Below, one piece after another: positions 25,601 to 33,525 of a stretch of 33,542 nt of DNA (the first letter of the stretch is position 1; every line of letters starts with the position of its first letter). This stretch comes from Eubacteriales Family XIII. Incertae Sedis bacterium (lineage in GTDB: Bacteria > Bacillota > Clostridia > Peptostreptococcales > Anaerovoracaceae), in contig JAIRPE010000116.1 in NCBI GenBank assembly GCA_031257175.1, positions 1 to 33,542 on the forward strand. The letters run 5' to 3'. Made by a program: the position numbers and the translations under genes. The notes beneath the pieces were generated by a model, which was given only the letters and a program-made list of their open reading frames with translations, did not search any database and was not told where the DNA came from.

Positions 25601-27892
25601 CTCCGCTACTTCCTTGCCCTTGACGTTCCCCGTGTTTTTGAGATCGAAAGTGACCTCGACGGTATCGTCGGCGGTGAAGCTCGTGCCGTTCACCCTCAAG
25701 TTGGAATATTCGAAGGTGGTGAAGCTCAGCCCGTAACCGAAGGGATAGGAAACGCCGCCGGGCTGGTACGTCCCGGAATAATACATGTACGTGCGTCCGG
25801 GGTGCCCTTCGCTTTCATACAGATCGTAGTCGTAGATGCCAGTGATGTCCGACGCCGGATCCGTGTTGTCCACGTTATTGTACCACAGCTGCTGGGTTTT
25901 TCCGGAAGGGTTCACCGCGCCGGTTATGATCTTGCCGAAGCCGACGCCCTTCTTTACTCCGCCAAAGCTGGACCACAGTATCGCCGCCACGTCCGGCTCA
26001 AAACTAGTGACCTGGACGGGACCGCAGGTCTCCAGTATTACTATGGTGTTGGGGTTGGCCTTGCCGACGGCGGAAGCGAGCTGCGCTTGGGCGCCCGGCA
26101 GTTTTATGGTGGCGCGGTCATTGCCCTCGCGGCTCGTCGCCTGTTCCGTGGCCAGCACCACGACGGCCAGATCCGCGGCCGCGGCCTTCGCCACGTCGTC
26201 CTGAGCTATGGTGGTGAGGCTGGCCAGCGCCGTCAGGGAATTGCTGAAGCCTCTATAATAGTCCACCTGCACGTTGTCGCCGTACTTGGCCTTCATGGCG
26301 GCGATGATGCCGCGCTCGATGGTCACGAAGTTAGAGTCGCTTTCACCCGTGACGAGCTGGGTGGAAGAGTACTGGCCGAGATAAGTCCCTGTGCGGGCCC
26401 ACTGCCCTATAACGGCGACCTTCAAGGGCCTGTCCGCCGTGGGGGAGGCTTTCACGGGCAGGATTTTATCCGCGGAACCGGCCGGGGCGGCGTTCTTCAG
26501 CATGACCACTGAATTCTCCGCCAAGTTCTCCGCCAAAGCCAACCGTTCCTGTGTCTGTCCGAACAGATTCTTAACGTAGCCGCCGTCCAGACCCGCCTCC
26601 ATGCGCGCCTTGCCCGCGGCCTGGTAGCCTATGACGCCGTCGAACTCACCCAACTGCATACGCGTGGTCATCAGGCGATGCACGGATATGTCGAACTGGT
26701 TCTCAGTGAAGACACCCTTGTCAGTCTTGACTCCGCCCAGCATGAGGGGGTAGTTCACCCAGTAGTTGCCCGAGCCGGACACGCTGACGCCCGAGTTGCA
26801 CTCCAGATCCTCGCCGTGGGCAAGGGCGCTGGCGTACTGCTCCGCCTTGGTGAGCAACTTGCCCGTGTGCGGGTTGACATAGCGATGGTTCGCTATGGTC
26901 TGCACAGAGTCGCAGTCGGAGGTGATAAACCCTCCGAACCCGAAAGTCTGACGCAGCAAGGTGTCCATAAAGTAGCTGCTCATGGACACAGGCAACCCGT
27001 TGACGGTGCTATAGGCGGTCATGACGGAACCCACGTTCGCGTTCTGGATGATGTCGCGGTAGGGCGCGGTGAAGTATTCGCGCATGGCGCGGTAATCCAC
27101 GTTGAAAGCGCCGCCTTCCACGCCGCCGTTAGCCGCGTTGGCCAACCCGCCGTTCAAGGGGCCCGTGCGGTTGTTCTCGCTGTTGTTGGCCGTATAGTGC
27201 TTTATAGTGGTTGACACTTTCTTGTATCCGTTCGGATCCAGCGTCTCGCCCGTGGCGTAATTTCTGCCTTCCATGCCGTTCACGAAGGCCGATCCCATGA
27301 CGCCCGTCAGATAGGGGTCTTCGCTGTAGGCTTCCTCATTACGCCCCCAGCGCGGGTCTCTCTGCAGGTTGACGTTGGGCGAATACATGTTCAAGTTTTT
27401 GCTGTTGTCCACAACACGCTCACGAATCTCATCTGAAATCTGCGTCGCTTCAGCATAGTACAGCGCCGGATCCCATGAGGACGCCATGGACGTGCTCTGG
27501 GGATAAGACGTGCTGTTGGGGACGCTGGTGCCGTAAGAGGGAGCGACGCCCATGCCTCCGGCAGTCTCGGGACTGGTGGCCGCGAAGCCGTGCAGCGCCT
27601 CATTCCACCACTGATACTTGGAGAGGCCTAACCTAGGTATGGCGGGGGACATGGAGCCAGTGCTTTGGGACGCTTTTTCGGCCACGGTCATCCTGGAAAC
27701 CAGGTCTGCCGCGCGTTCCGCAAACGAATACTGCCCTGACGCGTCTTTGTAGATAGGCGTCTCAAGCGGAGCCGTCCTGGTAACGACGGCGTCTCCCGCC
27801 TCGATGCCCGCCGGGGCGGCCACGCTCACGGACAAGCTGCCAAAAACCATGGCAGCCGACGTGAAGATCGCGAGTAATTTTTTCCCTTTCAT
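22688..27892 (-). CDS. Secreted modular glycoside hydrolase family 3 enzyme (beta-xylosidase/glucosidase-like)
   Basis: 1734 residues, exported (signal peptide about 1-26). GH3 N-terminal barrel at about 55-420 with WWNEALHG (95-102), NVNLQRDPRWGRNEEAYSED (173-192) and the nucleophile motif ITSDCDSV (D326). GH3 C-terminal domain at about 455-725, with E589 in SREGNDR as candidate acid/base. Fibronectin-III-like domain at 725-835. A Big_2-like bacterial Ig domain at about 915-970. Two concanavalin-like beta-sandwich modules at about 1058-1248 and 1338-1537, separated by a short beta domain. A further Ig-like domain at 1560-1635 and the shared module at about 1648-1725. The SDCDSV motif and the plant-type WWNEALHG favour beta-xylosidase or alpha-arabinofuranosidase activity over glucosidase. 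Usual GH3 length is 700-900 residues, so half this protein is accessory. It lacks the AAAGAAT site and has its own promoter, so it is probably regulated separately. Confidence 0.93.
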   Translation of the reverse strand: MKGKKLLAIFTSAAMVFGSLSVSVAAPAGIEAGDAVVTRTAPLETPIYKDASGQYSFAERAADLVSRMTVAEKASQSTGSMSPAIPRLGLSKYQWWNEALHGFAATSPETAGGMGVAPSYGTSVPNSTSYPQSTSMASSWDPALYYAEATQISDEIRERVVDNSKNLNMYSPNVNLQRDPRWGRNEEAYSEDPYLTGVMGSAFVNGMEGRNYATGETLDPNGYKKVSTTIKHYTANNSENNRTGPLNGGLANAANGGVEGGAFNVDYRAMREYFTAPYRDIIQNANVGSVMTAYSTVNGLPVSMSSYFMDTLLRQTFGFGGFITSDCDSVQTIANHRYVNPHTGKLLTKAEQYASALAHGEDLECNSGVSVSGSGNYWVNYPLMLGGVKTDKGVFTENQFDISVHRLMTTRMQLGEFDGVIGYQAAGKARMEAGLDGGYVKNLFGQTQERLALAENLAENSVVMLKNAAPAGSADKILPVKASPTADRPLKVAVIGQWARTGTYLGQYSSTQLVTGESDSNFVTIERGIIAAMKAKYGDNVQVDYYRGFSNSLTALASLTTIAQDDVAKAAAADLAVVVLATEQATSREGNDRATIKLPGAQAQLASAVGKANPNTIVILETCGPVQVTSFEPDVAAILWSSFGGVKKGVGFGKIITGAVNPSGKTQQLWYNNVDNTDPASDITGIYDYDLYESEGHPGRTYMYYSGTYQPGGVSYPFGYGLSFTTFEYSNLRVNGTSFTADDTVEVTFDLKNTGNVKGKEVAELYFAQPGTALPNRPIKRLKGFQKVELNPGETKSVTLKADVKDLAYFDTAANKYVVDEGAWQLQVGAACNNIALSQNFSVTRGQITEKPQVVTFKPNQTGDADKGIAERLIYNKGVEVDPHTAVSMNNEAMYGYIIANNVPGYSDMSKAGIVKVADIPGTVTYSSNRPEVAAVEGGKIVTKNPGVATITATVTYNGASAEGEFVVLVLSDPGPASIAVGGTPIADYDPSNLNYSIEIPDGVTAVPVVTYVPSDDTDVTYAVRPAAAIPGVTEIEAVDTRTGSKQIYRIGFAHRPKSADFKTEAWAGDWTWQNQAVDDVRHDDTGLSITARRGAYGTATPPANVYKQAAGGDWVVKTHLTLSATPGASNQQAGLIVWDDDQNYIRYVYERPTSGTTNVIRVYQAVRGTETQAYTANLANARELYLQIQKVGGGYSFAYSQNDVTWTRITTTLPVAAKYALPYVGLLANTGDADASPFTATYEYLNVFDLTQASPTLKTLTINGEAVSGFVADSNAKTDFSYAAKDFAAIPVIAATADAGQGLAVSVKQAESLPGMATVTVSSAIASTNYYVVFDELPVSDTFIAGVKDGKWTIINPSAGGNWSIEPGKGLRLPTQRYDMSGTNTAWQDLFARPGGGDWEILAKVYYPEAPGVATQNMGLYVYQDSDNFVKIDARFNANGPRVYVTTERAGTASTTYASLPVNAVDNDGSLTVYYIVTKNGDSYNFRFATNPSSYANFVSAGTPEIHLVNPQIALLSATNSATAPVIQTYCEYVVYKPLDGFTTWADGYLAASLDKAFADAVSVMGANLPESTEGDLEFALPHGYRVEVVSTEPTVIDAQGRVTPAVVDTTVGVSVRVFDQYGRASEAVERQIVVLGNKALKITKTSDTVTASVGYENAAGASKTVALILAFYDAQGRLIGQKASTASAPAGGAAALTVTADLVADAVTAKAFVWNAVTFAPLMAGIALELEN

Positions 27893-27970
27893 GTCTGCCT
27901 TTCACTCCCTTCTTGATTTCCTCTTACTCTCACATGCTTACAGATACTTACAGAAATAGCTCTTAGTTGT

Positions 27971-27999
27971 ATTTTATATGAATGTTTGATGGTTGTCAA
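27971..27999 (-). promoter_or_regulatory. Promoter of the GH3 gene
   Basis: On the minus strand: consensus TTGACA (27994-27999), a 17-bp spacer, TAAAAT (27971-27976). Predicted start near 27964, leader about 70 bases. The upstream ribosome binding site of GH3 is AAGGGAG. Confidence 0.8.
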
Positions 28000-28004
28000 A
28001 CGAA

Positions 28005-28042
28005 AATCTCAACCTTTAAATGAAAAGTCAGAGGCTGAGATT
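28005..28042. promoter_or_regulatory. Inverted repeat adjoining the GH3 promoter
   Basis: AATCTCAACCT (28005-28015) and AGGCTGAGATT (28032-28042) are inverted copies with one mismatch and a 16-base spacer. The near edge is 5 bp upstream of the GH3 -35, the position expected for an activator dimer. The motif differs from the AAAGAAT site. Confidence 0.5.
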
Positions 28043-28229
28043 CCTAGTGCCCGGCATGATATTTTCGTCTTTGGCGACGCTCGTCTTATTGTTGCCCACC
28101 GCCTAATCCATGGGCCGTCCCGAACAAATGTCAAATGTTCAAGTAAAAATTCCCTTGCATATGCCGCTTTCTTGAAGCCTCAGTTGTTTTCCGGCAGTTC
28201 TTCCGGCAACGGACTTCTAAACTATGTTT

Positions 28230-28278
28230 ATAAAACGGCAAAACGCCGCAGAGGATGCCTTGCTCCCTCTGCGGCGTT
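28230..28278 (-). terminator. Intrinsic terminator of the 593-residue beta-helix gene
   Basis: Minus-strand stem of 13 bp, AACGCCGCAGAGG / CCTCTGCGGCGTT (28266-28278 with 28242-28254), followed by TTTTGCCGTTTTA. It lies about 105 bases after the stop codon at 28383. Confidence 0.85.
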
Positions 28279-28382
28279 CACGTCACAGCCCGACCGGGCC
28301 GAACAGTCGAAAAAACATTTGCAAATCTGTCCTAAGTCAATGCCCTAGAACAGCGTTCTCCAAAAGTCCTACTAAATCCTTC

Positions 28383-30164
28383 TCACTTTACGAGCGCCGT
28401 GGCGATCACGGCGCCGGACGCGTCTATGGCGCGAAGTTCCAGCCTTTGCGTGTTATTGTTGGCGTAAGAAAGGCTTCCCCCTTCTTTGATGGTCGTCCAA
28501 GTGAAGTTGTTGTTCTTGGCTACCTGTATCTTGTAGACAAAGCCTGCAGGAGGCGTGGGGCTGAGAGCGAAGTTGGACAGTATCACATTCGTTCCGCTTC
28601 CCTGGGTCGTCGTGTACGTGATAACGTACCCGCCCGCAGTCCCGCTCTTGACCACTTTCACCGTGAACGACAGGGAGTTGCCTCTGTTCGTCGCGGTCAC
28701 GGTTACGGTGTTTTCGCCGGGCGCCAGCTGGGAGACGCCGGTTATGGGTTGGCCGTTCGCCTCGAAGGCCAGGCTTTCGGCGTATTTCACGTCGGCTGCC
28801 GTGGGGAGGGCGTCGTTGTACTCGGCCACGTCCCGGTCGCCGTCAATGACGGTCTTGCCGTTGACTTCCACGTACTCCTTCTTCAGGGGGAGGGAAATGT
28901 TGTCTTGGAACACCTGGAGGGACACGTTGCCTATGTGGCCCAGGGCCACCAGGATGTAGGCTTTCGCGTTGCTGCCGGTGGGGGCCTTGAGGGATATCAT
29001 GCCGAAGATGGCTGACCTTTCCACTGCGCCGAATTTGAACAGGGACTCCAGGTTCGAGCCGCGGGCGGGGGCTATGACCAGGGGGTTCAGCTCGGTCACC
29101 ATATCGTCGCCGTTGAGGAACCTCATGCCCACGTTATCGACTATGGGGGCGTTCAGGTAGTAGGTGAATTTGCCCTTCAGCTTCCAGGCGTCGCCGGGGT
29201 TCTTTTCCAGGGAGGCTATCAGGTTGTTCAGGTAGTGGCCGCCGAAGGACTGGTTGAGGTATTTTTTCCAGTCGTTGGCCCACACGCCCAAGTCGCTGGT
29301 TTTGGGGATGTCGGCGCTGTTCAGGTTGGCGACGTACCCTCTCCCTTTCGAGTCTCCGAGGAAGTACTGCCCCTTGGGCGTCCAGGCGGCGTAGTCCGTC
29401 TTGAAGGCGCCGTAGGTGTTGGGGCTGCCGTTGGTTATGTCCACGTCGCCTATGAGGGTCAGCTTGGCGTTCTGGTGGGACTGGGAGTAGGCGAGGACGG
29501 AGTACGTGCCGCCCGTGTTGCAGGACACTACGCTGTCCTCTATGACCAGGTCGCCGAAGGAGATGACGCCGTTGGCGAAGCTGTTGGAGCCGCTGACGGT
29601 GTTTTCGGCGATGACGCAGTTTTTAAGCGAGAGGGCGCCGTCGTCGGTGGGCCCGCCCTCGTTGTAGACGATGTTGCTGTTTTTGCCGTTGGCCACGCAG
29701 CCTATGACTTTGACGTTCTCAAGGGTGGTGGTGGCGCCGCCTAAGGCGCGGCTGAAGATGACGTGGTCGCCCGTGACGACGTTTTTGACGGTCACTCCCT
29801 TCAGGGTGAACCAGTCGCCGGGGGTCTGGACGGTGACGCCGCCCGCGCCGCCGCCGCCGTCGAGGACGACCTCACCTCCGAAGTCCGCGCTCACGCCGCG
29901 GGCCATGAGGAAGTGGTGGTTGGCGGAAGGGGCCGCGTAGATGACCTTAGTCCCTTTCACGTCGGCGGCGGCGATGTTTCCCGTGACGCTGATCCTCTCG
30001 GAGAGGTTTATCCGATCGATGGACTGGTCGGCCAGGGCGGCTTTCAGCTGGGCGAAGTCGCCCACGTCGGCGGACGCCGCGCTGGCGGAGCCTAGTGACA
30101 GGGGCAGGGCAACCGCCACCGCCAGCAGGATTGCCAAGATTTTTCTCATTTGTGGCGTTTTCAT
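28383..30164 (-). CDS. Secreted beta-helix-like protein of unknown function (593 aa)
   Basis: Signal peptide about 1-31 (KTPQMRK, hydrophobic core, GSASAASA). Residues about 35-250 are rich in short beta-strand repeats (LKGVTVKNV, LENVKVIGC, LKNCVIAENTV, LVIEDSVVSCN, LTLIGDVDI) of the right-handed parallel beta-helix type seen in pectate lyases, adhesins and polymorphic repeat proteins. The middle (255-450) is unassigned, with a WANDWKKYLNQ segment. Residues 455-510 look like a cadherin-like or bacterial Ig domain (PGENTVTVTATNRG), followed by a final beta domain. No cell-wall anchor, dockerin or catalytic motif is recognised. It is a paralogue of the next gene in its N-terminal third. A strong AGGAGGT lies 6 bases before the ATG. 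It could be a carbohydrate-binding or surface protein; no function is assigned. Confidence 0.85.
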   Translation of the reverse strand: MKTPQMRKILAILLAVAVALPLSLGSASAASADVGDFAQLKAALADQSIDRINLSERISVTGNIAAADVKGTKVIYAAPSANHHFLMARGVSADFGGEVVLDGGGGAGGVTVQTPGDWFTLKGVTVKNVVTGDHVIFSRALGGATTTLENVKVIGCVANGKNSNIVYNEGGPTDDGALSLKNCVIAENTVSGSNSFANGVISFGDLVIEDSVVSCNTGGTYSVLAYSQSHQNAKLTLIGDVDITNGSPNTYGAFKTDYAAWTPKGQYFLGDSKGRGYVANLNSADIPKTSDLGVWANDWKKYLNQSFGGHYLNNLIASLEKNPGDAWKLKGKFTYYLNAPIVDNVGMRFLNGDDMVTELNPLVIAPARGSNLESLFKFGAVERSAIFGMISLKAPTGSNAKAYILVALGHIGNVSLQVFQDNISLPLKKEYVEVNGKTVIDGDRDVAEYNDALPTAADVKYAESLAFEANGQPITGVSQLAPGENTVTVTATNRGNSLSFTVKVVKSGTAGGYVITYTTTQGSGTNVILSNFALSPTPPAGFVYKIQVAKNNNFTWTTIKEGGSLSYANNNTQRLELRAIDASGAVIATALVK

Positions 30165-30463
30165 ACATATACCTCCTAAGTTTTAGTGTCGTGCCGACCG
30201 CGCGCCGCGAACCGCCCCGCCGCGCGGGGATCCCCCTCCCGCCCGACAGACGGGGAAGGCCGCGGGGGCGGATGGTTTTTTGGCGTTTGGCTAGTGTTAT
30301 GTAAAAATGTTATCACATCGCCCAAAGGGGAGTCAAAGCCGTCCGAGGCGCATTTTTGGGGGCTTTATCGCCTGTCGAGCAACGGCGCGGGCTGGCTCTG
30401 CGGCTGATTGAAATCGGCCTGCCATCCGACGGGGCGACTAACGGCGCCATGGGCTTATTGGCG
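30165..30463. other. GC-rich intergenic region upstream of the 593-aa gene
   Basis: Contains the leader of the 593-residue gene. The part near 30190-30280 is very GC-rich with short complementary stretches (for example CCGCCCCG against CGCGGGG). A candidate promoter is at 30307-30336. No gene is supported in either direction. Confidence 0.5.
30307..30336 (-). promoter_or_regulatory. Candidate promoter of the 593-aa beta-helix gene
   Basis: On the minus strand: TTGACT (30331-30336), an 18-bp spacer, TAACAT (30307-30312). Predicted leader about 135 bases. Confidence 0.5.
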
Positions 30464-30502
30464 AAAAAAATAACCCCCGAGGGGGGCTCCCACCCCCTCG
30501 AA
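30463..30502 (-). terminator. Intrinsic terminator of the 889-aa beta-helix gene
   Basis: Minus-strand stem CGAGGGGG (30493-30500) with CCCCCTCG (30478-30485), continued by G residues and then TTATTTTTTT. It lies 18 bases after the stop codon. Confidence 0.9.
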
Positions 30503-30517
30503 GGCTGTGTTTTCGGG

Positions 30518-33187
30518 CTATTTCACTTTCACCCCGTTGACCTGTATCTGGCTGCCGTTTTGGACCACGAACCTGCTCGAGCCCGCGATCTGGCTCGCCG
30601 CCATTTCAGAGCCGTTGACGTAGAATCTGCAGTTGACGAAGTTGACCACGTTGCCCGCGCCCTGGAGGTAGACTATGTGGCCGTTTCCTGACGTCTGGCC
30701 GTTGCTGGTGGTCAGGCGCAGCTCGGCGCCCGTGACCGTTATCGTGTTGTTCGTGCCGCCCTGGACGGCTATGATGGCGCCCGTGGCGCTGCTGCCCGCG
30801 CCTTTGAACACGCCGCCGCTCACCGTGACCGTGTTGCCGCTCGTCTGCATGAAGAGCGAGCTGTTGCGCACGTCGGTGTTGACGTTTTCGAGGGTGAGGA
30901 CGGTGTCGCTGTAGGGTATCGCCACGCCCATGTTGTACGTGCCGCCGCTCGAGGTGAGGGTGGCGTTTTTAAGCGTGGCCGTATCGAAGTTCAGGCCCGC
31001 CAGGAAGGCGCTTATGTTGCTGCCCGGCATGGGGGTCGCGTTGTAGGTGAAGCCGTTGCCGTCAACGACCGCGTTGGCGTCCAGGGCGTTCTGGAGGTTC
31101 TCAAGGGGCGCCAGCGGGCGCTCTTTGCCCTCCGTGAACGTGTGTTCCGCCTCCCCTAACAGGGTCGCGGGGGGATTGGCCGTGTAGGCGCGGACTATGA
31201 CGGTCTCCCCTTTGTAGAAGTCCGTCTTTGGGAACGAGGCCTGCGCGCCGGGGGAACCTCCCGTCAGGGTGATGGTCTCGCCTGTCTCGGGGCGGTAGAG
31301 GCGCCATTTGATCTGCACGCCCGAAGCCGCCGACACGCCTTCCACCTTGTAGTTGGCCATCCATTTGGCGGAGTTGTTGTTGTGGGTGGCCACGTCCAGC
31401 TTGACCTGGGGCGCGGGGAAGGTGTACTCGGCCTCCGCGTAGACCAGCGCCGCGTTCAGGGCGTCGCCGTTCTGGGCGCGGATGGTGACGGTCTTGCCCG
31501 CGTAGTCCATCAGCTTGATGTTGCTCTTCTCAAAGGGCGCCGCCGCCGCTCCCAGAGGCGTCACTTTGTCGCCGTCGATGAGGACGTATTTCAGCGCCTT
31601 GCCGTCCATCTTGTCCGCGAAGGGGTCGAGGGCCACGGAGTAGTTGACCCCGCCGTCGGCCTTGAAGCCGCCGAGGGCGAAGGTGAGGACGGGCGCCGCC
31701 GCAGGTTCTTCGATGGTGAAGTCGCCCAGCAGCATCTGCTGGCTCCGCGAGTCGAAGTAGCGGACGTAGGAGTAGACCCCCGGCTCGGTGAAGGTGAGGC
31801 CGTGGTCGCGCACGTGCCTGTACACGTAGCCGGAGCCGTCGAAGTACAGGAAGTAGCCCGTGCCCTCAGTCACGTGCCTGCCCTCCACGGTGACGGTGAC
31901 GGGGGAGACGTAGACGTTGTCGCTGCCCTCTTTGAGCGTCCCGTCAATAGCGACGAGCGCGGGCTCGTTTTTGACCTTGATGTTGACCTCGAAGGAGACC
32001 GCCTCGCCTTCGAGCCTCACGCCGCCCGCAGTCCTGACCGCGCGGAATTCATAGGTCTTGTGGTAGGTCTGGTCTCCTACCACGTGGATGAAGTCGAAGC
32101 AGCTTTTCCAACTGTCGCCCTCTCTCCAGCCGCTCCAGTCGGAGCCGTCCTCGCAGTCGCGGACGCGCCATTCGATTTTGCGGGAGCCCGGGGCCGGGTC
32201 TGTAGCGGCCTCCAGCCAGAGGATGTCGTCAGTGACCAGCTCGCCGCTGGCGACGGGGTAGGACTCCATGCCGTAGTCGGCCTGTTTCCAGGCGTTCATT
32301 CGGACGGCGGGGGGGACGGCGTTCTCGGGGTAGGTTTCCCGGGGAGCGTTCCCCTCTATGTAGCTGTCTCCTGCCATGACCAGCTTATCTGACCCCCCAG
32401 GCGTCGAAACCGCCGCCGCGCCGCCTGAATTGCCGATAATCCGGCTGCTCTCAATGATGAGCTTGCCGCCATTGCCGTCACCGCCGCACAGGGCGCGGAT
32501 GGCGGAGGCCGCCTGGTTCTTCACGCCGCTGGCAGGGGTCTCGCCGGGGGCGGTGTTGTCCTGTATAATGCAGTTCCTGACGGTCAGAGTGGCGTAGCCC
32601 GCCTGATAAACGGGGGCGTAGTTGCTGTTGTTGGTTATCACGCACCGCGCGATGATCACGCCGTCCAGCACGGAAGGCTCCGTGTCGCTGTAGTCGAAGT
32701 TCACGACGGCCGTCCTGTTGGCGGTGACCACGCCCGCAATCACGACGTTCTTCAAGGTGTAGTGTCTGCCTGTCACGCCGCCAGCCTTGCCTCCTCCTTC
32801 GAGAACCACAAAAGAGCCGTCGCCGTAGTACCCGCCGTTGAAATCAACCGTTTTGCCGTCGGCTATGCTGAAATGGTATTTCTCGGCCGAACGAACATAC
32901 TTATCGCCATTAACGGCAAAAGTGATATCTTCATTGATGGGGATGGTGCCCGTCAATTTGACGTTTTGAACGTCGGGGTCGGCGAAGGCGGCCTTAAGGC
33001 CGTCGAGGTCGCTTACCTCCAGGGCCTGCGCCGCTCCGGGCGCGGGCGCCTCCAGGGACTTTAACAGAGCTTCAATATCCGCCCGACTCTTGGGGGCGGA
33101 CGCGGAAGCCATGCCGACGTTCAGGGTCGCGACCATGAGCGCCGCGATAAGGATCGCCAGCATTTTTTTCATTTTTGGGGCTTTCAT
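30518..33187 (-). CDS. Secreted multidomain beta-helix protein of unknown function (889 aa)
   Basis: The frame is open 37 codons further upstream. I chose ATG 33185-33187 because AGGAGGT sits 6 bases before it and a signal peptide (KAPKMKKML, hydrophobic core, ASAS, about 1-30) starts there. Residues about 60-285 form a beta-helix-like repeat region related to the 593-residue neighbour (LKAAFADPDVQNVKL, FNGGYYGDGSFVVLEGGGKAGGVTG, LKNVVIAGVV, LTVRNCIIQDN). Residues 320-600 contain Ig/fibronectin-like beta domains; 600-690 is another. Residues 700-889 return to beta-helix repeats (LKNATLTSS, LENVNTDVRN, VSGGVFKGAG, VTGAELRL, VNFVNCRFY). No catalytic residues or anchor are recognised. The monocistronic unit has its own strong promoter and terminator. 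A surface or secreted binding protein or lyase is possible; sequence alone does not decide. Confidence 0.85.
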   Translation of the reverse strand: MKAPKMKKMLAILIAALMVATLNVGMASASAPKSRADIEALLKSLEAPAPGAAQALEVSDLDGLKAAFADPDVQNVKLTGTIPINEDITFAVNGDKYVRSAEKYHFSIADGKTVDFNGGYYGDGSFVVLEGGGKAGGVTGRHYTLKNVVIAGVVTANRTAVVNFDYSDTEPSVLDGVIIARCVITNNSNYAPVYQAGYATLTVRNCIIQDNTAPGETPASGVKNQAASAIRALCGGDGNGGKLIIESSRIIGNSGGAAAVSTPGGSDKLVMAGDSYIEGNAPRETYPENAVPPAVRMNAWKQADYGMESYPVASGELVTDDILWLEAATDPAPGSRKIEWRVRDCEDGSDWSGWREGDSWKSCFDFIHVVGDQTYHKTYEFRAVRTAGGVRLEGEAVSFEVNIKVKNEPALVAIDGTLKEGSDNVYVSPVTVTVEGRHVTEGTGYFLYFDGSGYVYRHVRDHGLTFTEPGVYSYVRYFDSRSQQMLLGDFTIEEPAAAPVLTFALGGFKADGGVNYSVALDPFADKMDGKALKYVLIDGDKVTPLGAAAAPFEKSNIKLMDYAGKTVTIRAQNGDALNAALVYAEAEYTFPAPQVKLDVATHNNNSAKWMANYKVEGVSAASGVQIKWRLYRPETGETITLTGGSPGAQASFPKTDFYKGETVIVRAYTANPPATLLGEAEHTFTEGKERPLAPLENLQNALDANAVVDGNGFTYNATPMPGSNISAFLAGLNFDTATLKNATLTSSGGTYNMGVAIPYSDTVLTLENVNTDVRNSSLFMQTSGNTVTVSGGVFKGAGSSATGAIIAVQGGTNNTITVTGAELRLTTSNGQTSGNGHIVYLQGAGNVVNFVNCRFYVNGSEMAASQIAGSSRFVVQNGSQIQVNGVKVK

Positions 33188-33336
33188 AAAATTACCTCCT
33201 GAAATTTTTTGACATTCGGTTCGGGGCCTGATACGCATCCTCAGTCCGGGTCGGCGGCGAAGCGGCCATCGCCCCGCCTCCGAAGGGTTTCGAGGCAATA
33301 TGTTACATTAATTACATACCCTCACCCCAAAACAAT

Positions 33337-33365
33337 ATTATACCGAAACGCGGCCCCTTTGTCAT
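33337..33365 (-). promoter_or_regulatory. Promoter of the 889-aa beta-helix gene
   Basis: On the minus strand: ATGACA (33360-33365), a 17-bp spacer, consensus TATAAT (33337-33342). Predicted start near 33330, leader about 143 bases. The TATGG repeat tract begins 80 bp upstream of this -35. Confidence 0.8.
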
Positions 33366-33445
33366 GTTAATTTTTTGTGTCCATTGAATTCAAATTCGAT
33401 TTTTTAGTAACCTGTTATTCCGTAGCAATCCTTTGAACGATAAAG

Positions 33446-33525
33446 TATGGTATGGTATGGTATGGTATGGTATGGTATGGTATGGTATGGTATGGTATGG
33501 TATGGTATGGTATGGTATGGTATGG
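33446..33525. repeat. Perfect pentanucleotide tandem repeat (TATGG)16
   Basis: Sixteen uninterrupted copies of TATGG (CCATA on the other strand), 80 bases in total, flanked by unique sequence on both sides. It is non-coding in this window and lies about 80-160 bp upstream of the promoter of the 889-residue gene. Confidence 0.97.

Noticed and set aside
24533-26512. A 659-codon open frame on the plus strand, antisense to the GH3 gene
   Set aside because: It lies wholly within the GH3 catalytic gene, has no recognisable family or signal, and is rich in Arg, His, Gly and Val as expected from the complement of GC-rich coding DNA.
27986-28348. A 120-codon plus-strand frame in the gap upstream of GH3
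   Set aside because: It overlaps the GH3 promoter, the inverted repeat and a minus-strand terminator, and its translation has no family character.
31382-32392. A 336-codon plus-strand frame opposite the 889-aa gene
   Set aside because: Low-complexity composition (Val, Gly, Asp, Glu, Arg), no homologous look, and the opposite strand has a signal peptide, ribosome binding site, promoter and terminator.
33446-33525. CRISPR array
   Set aside because: The repeats are directly adjacent five-base units without spacers, so this is a microsatellite.
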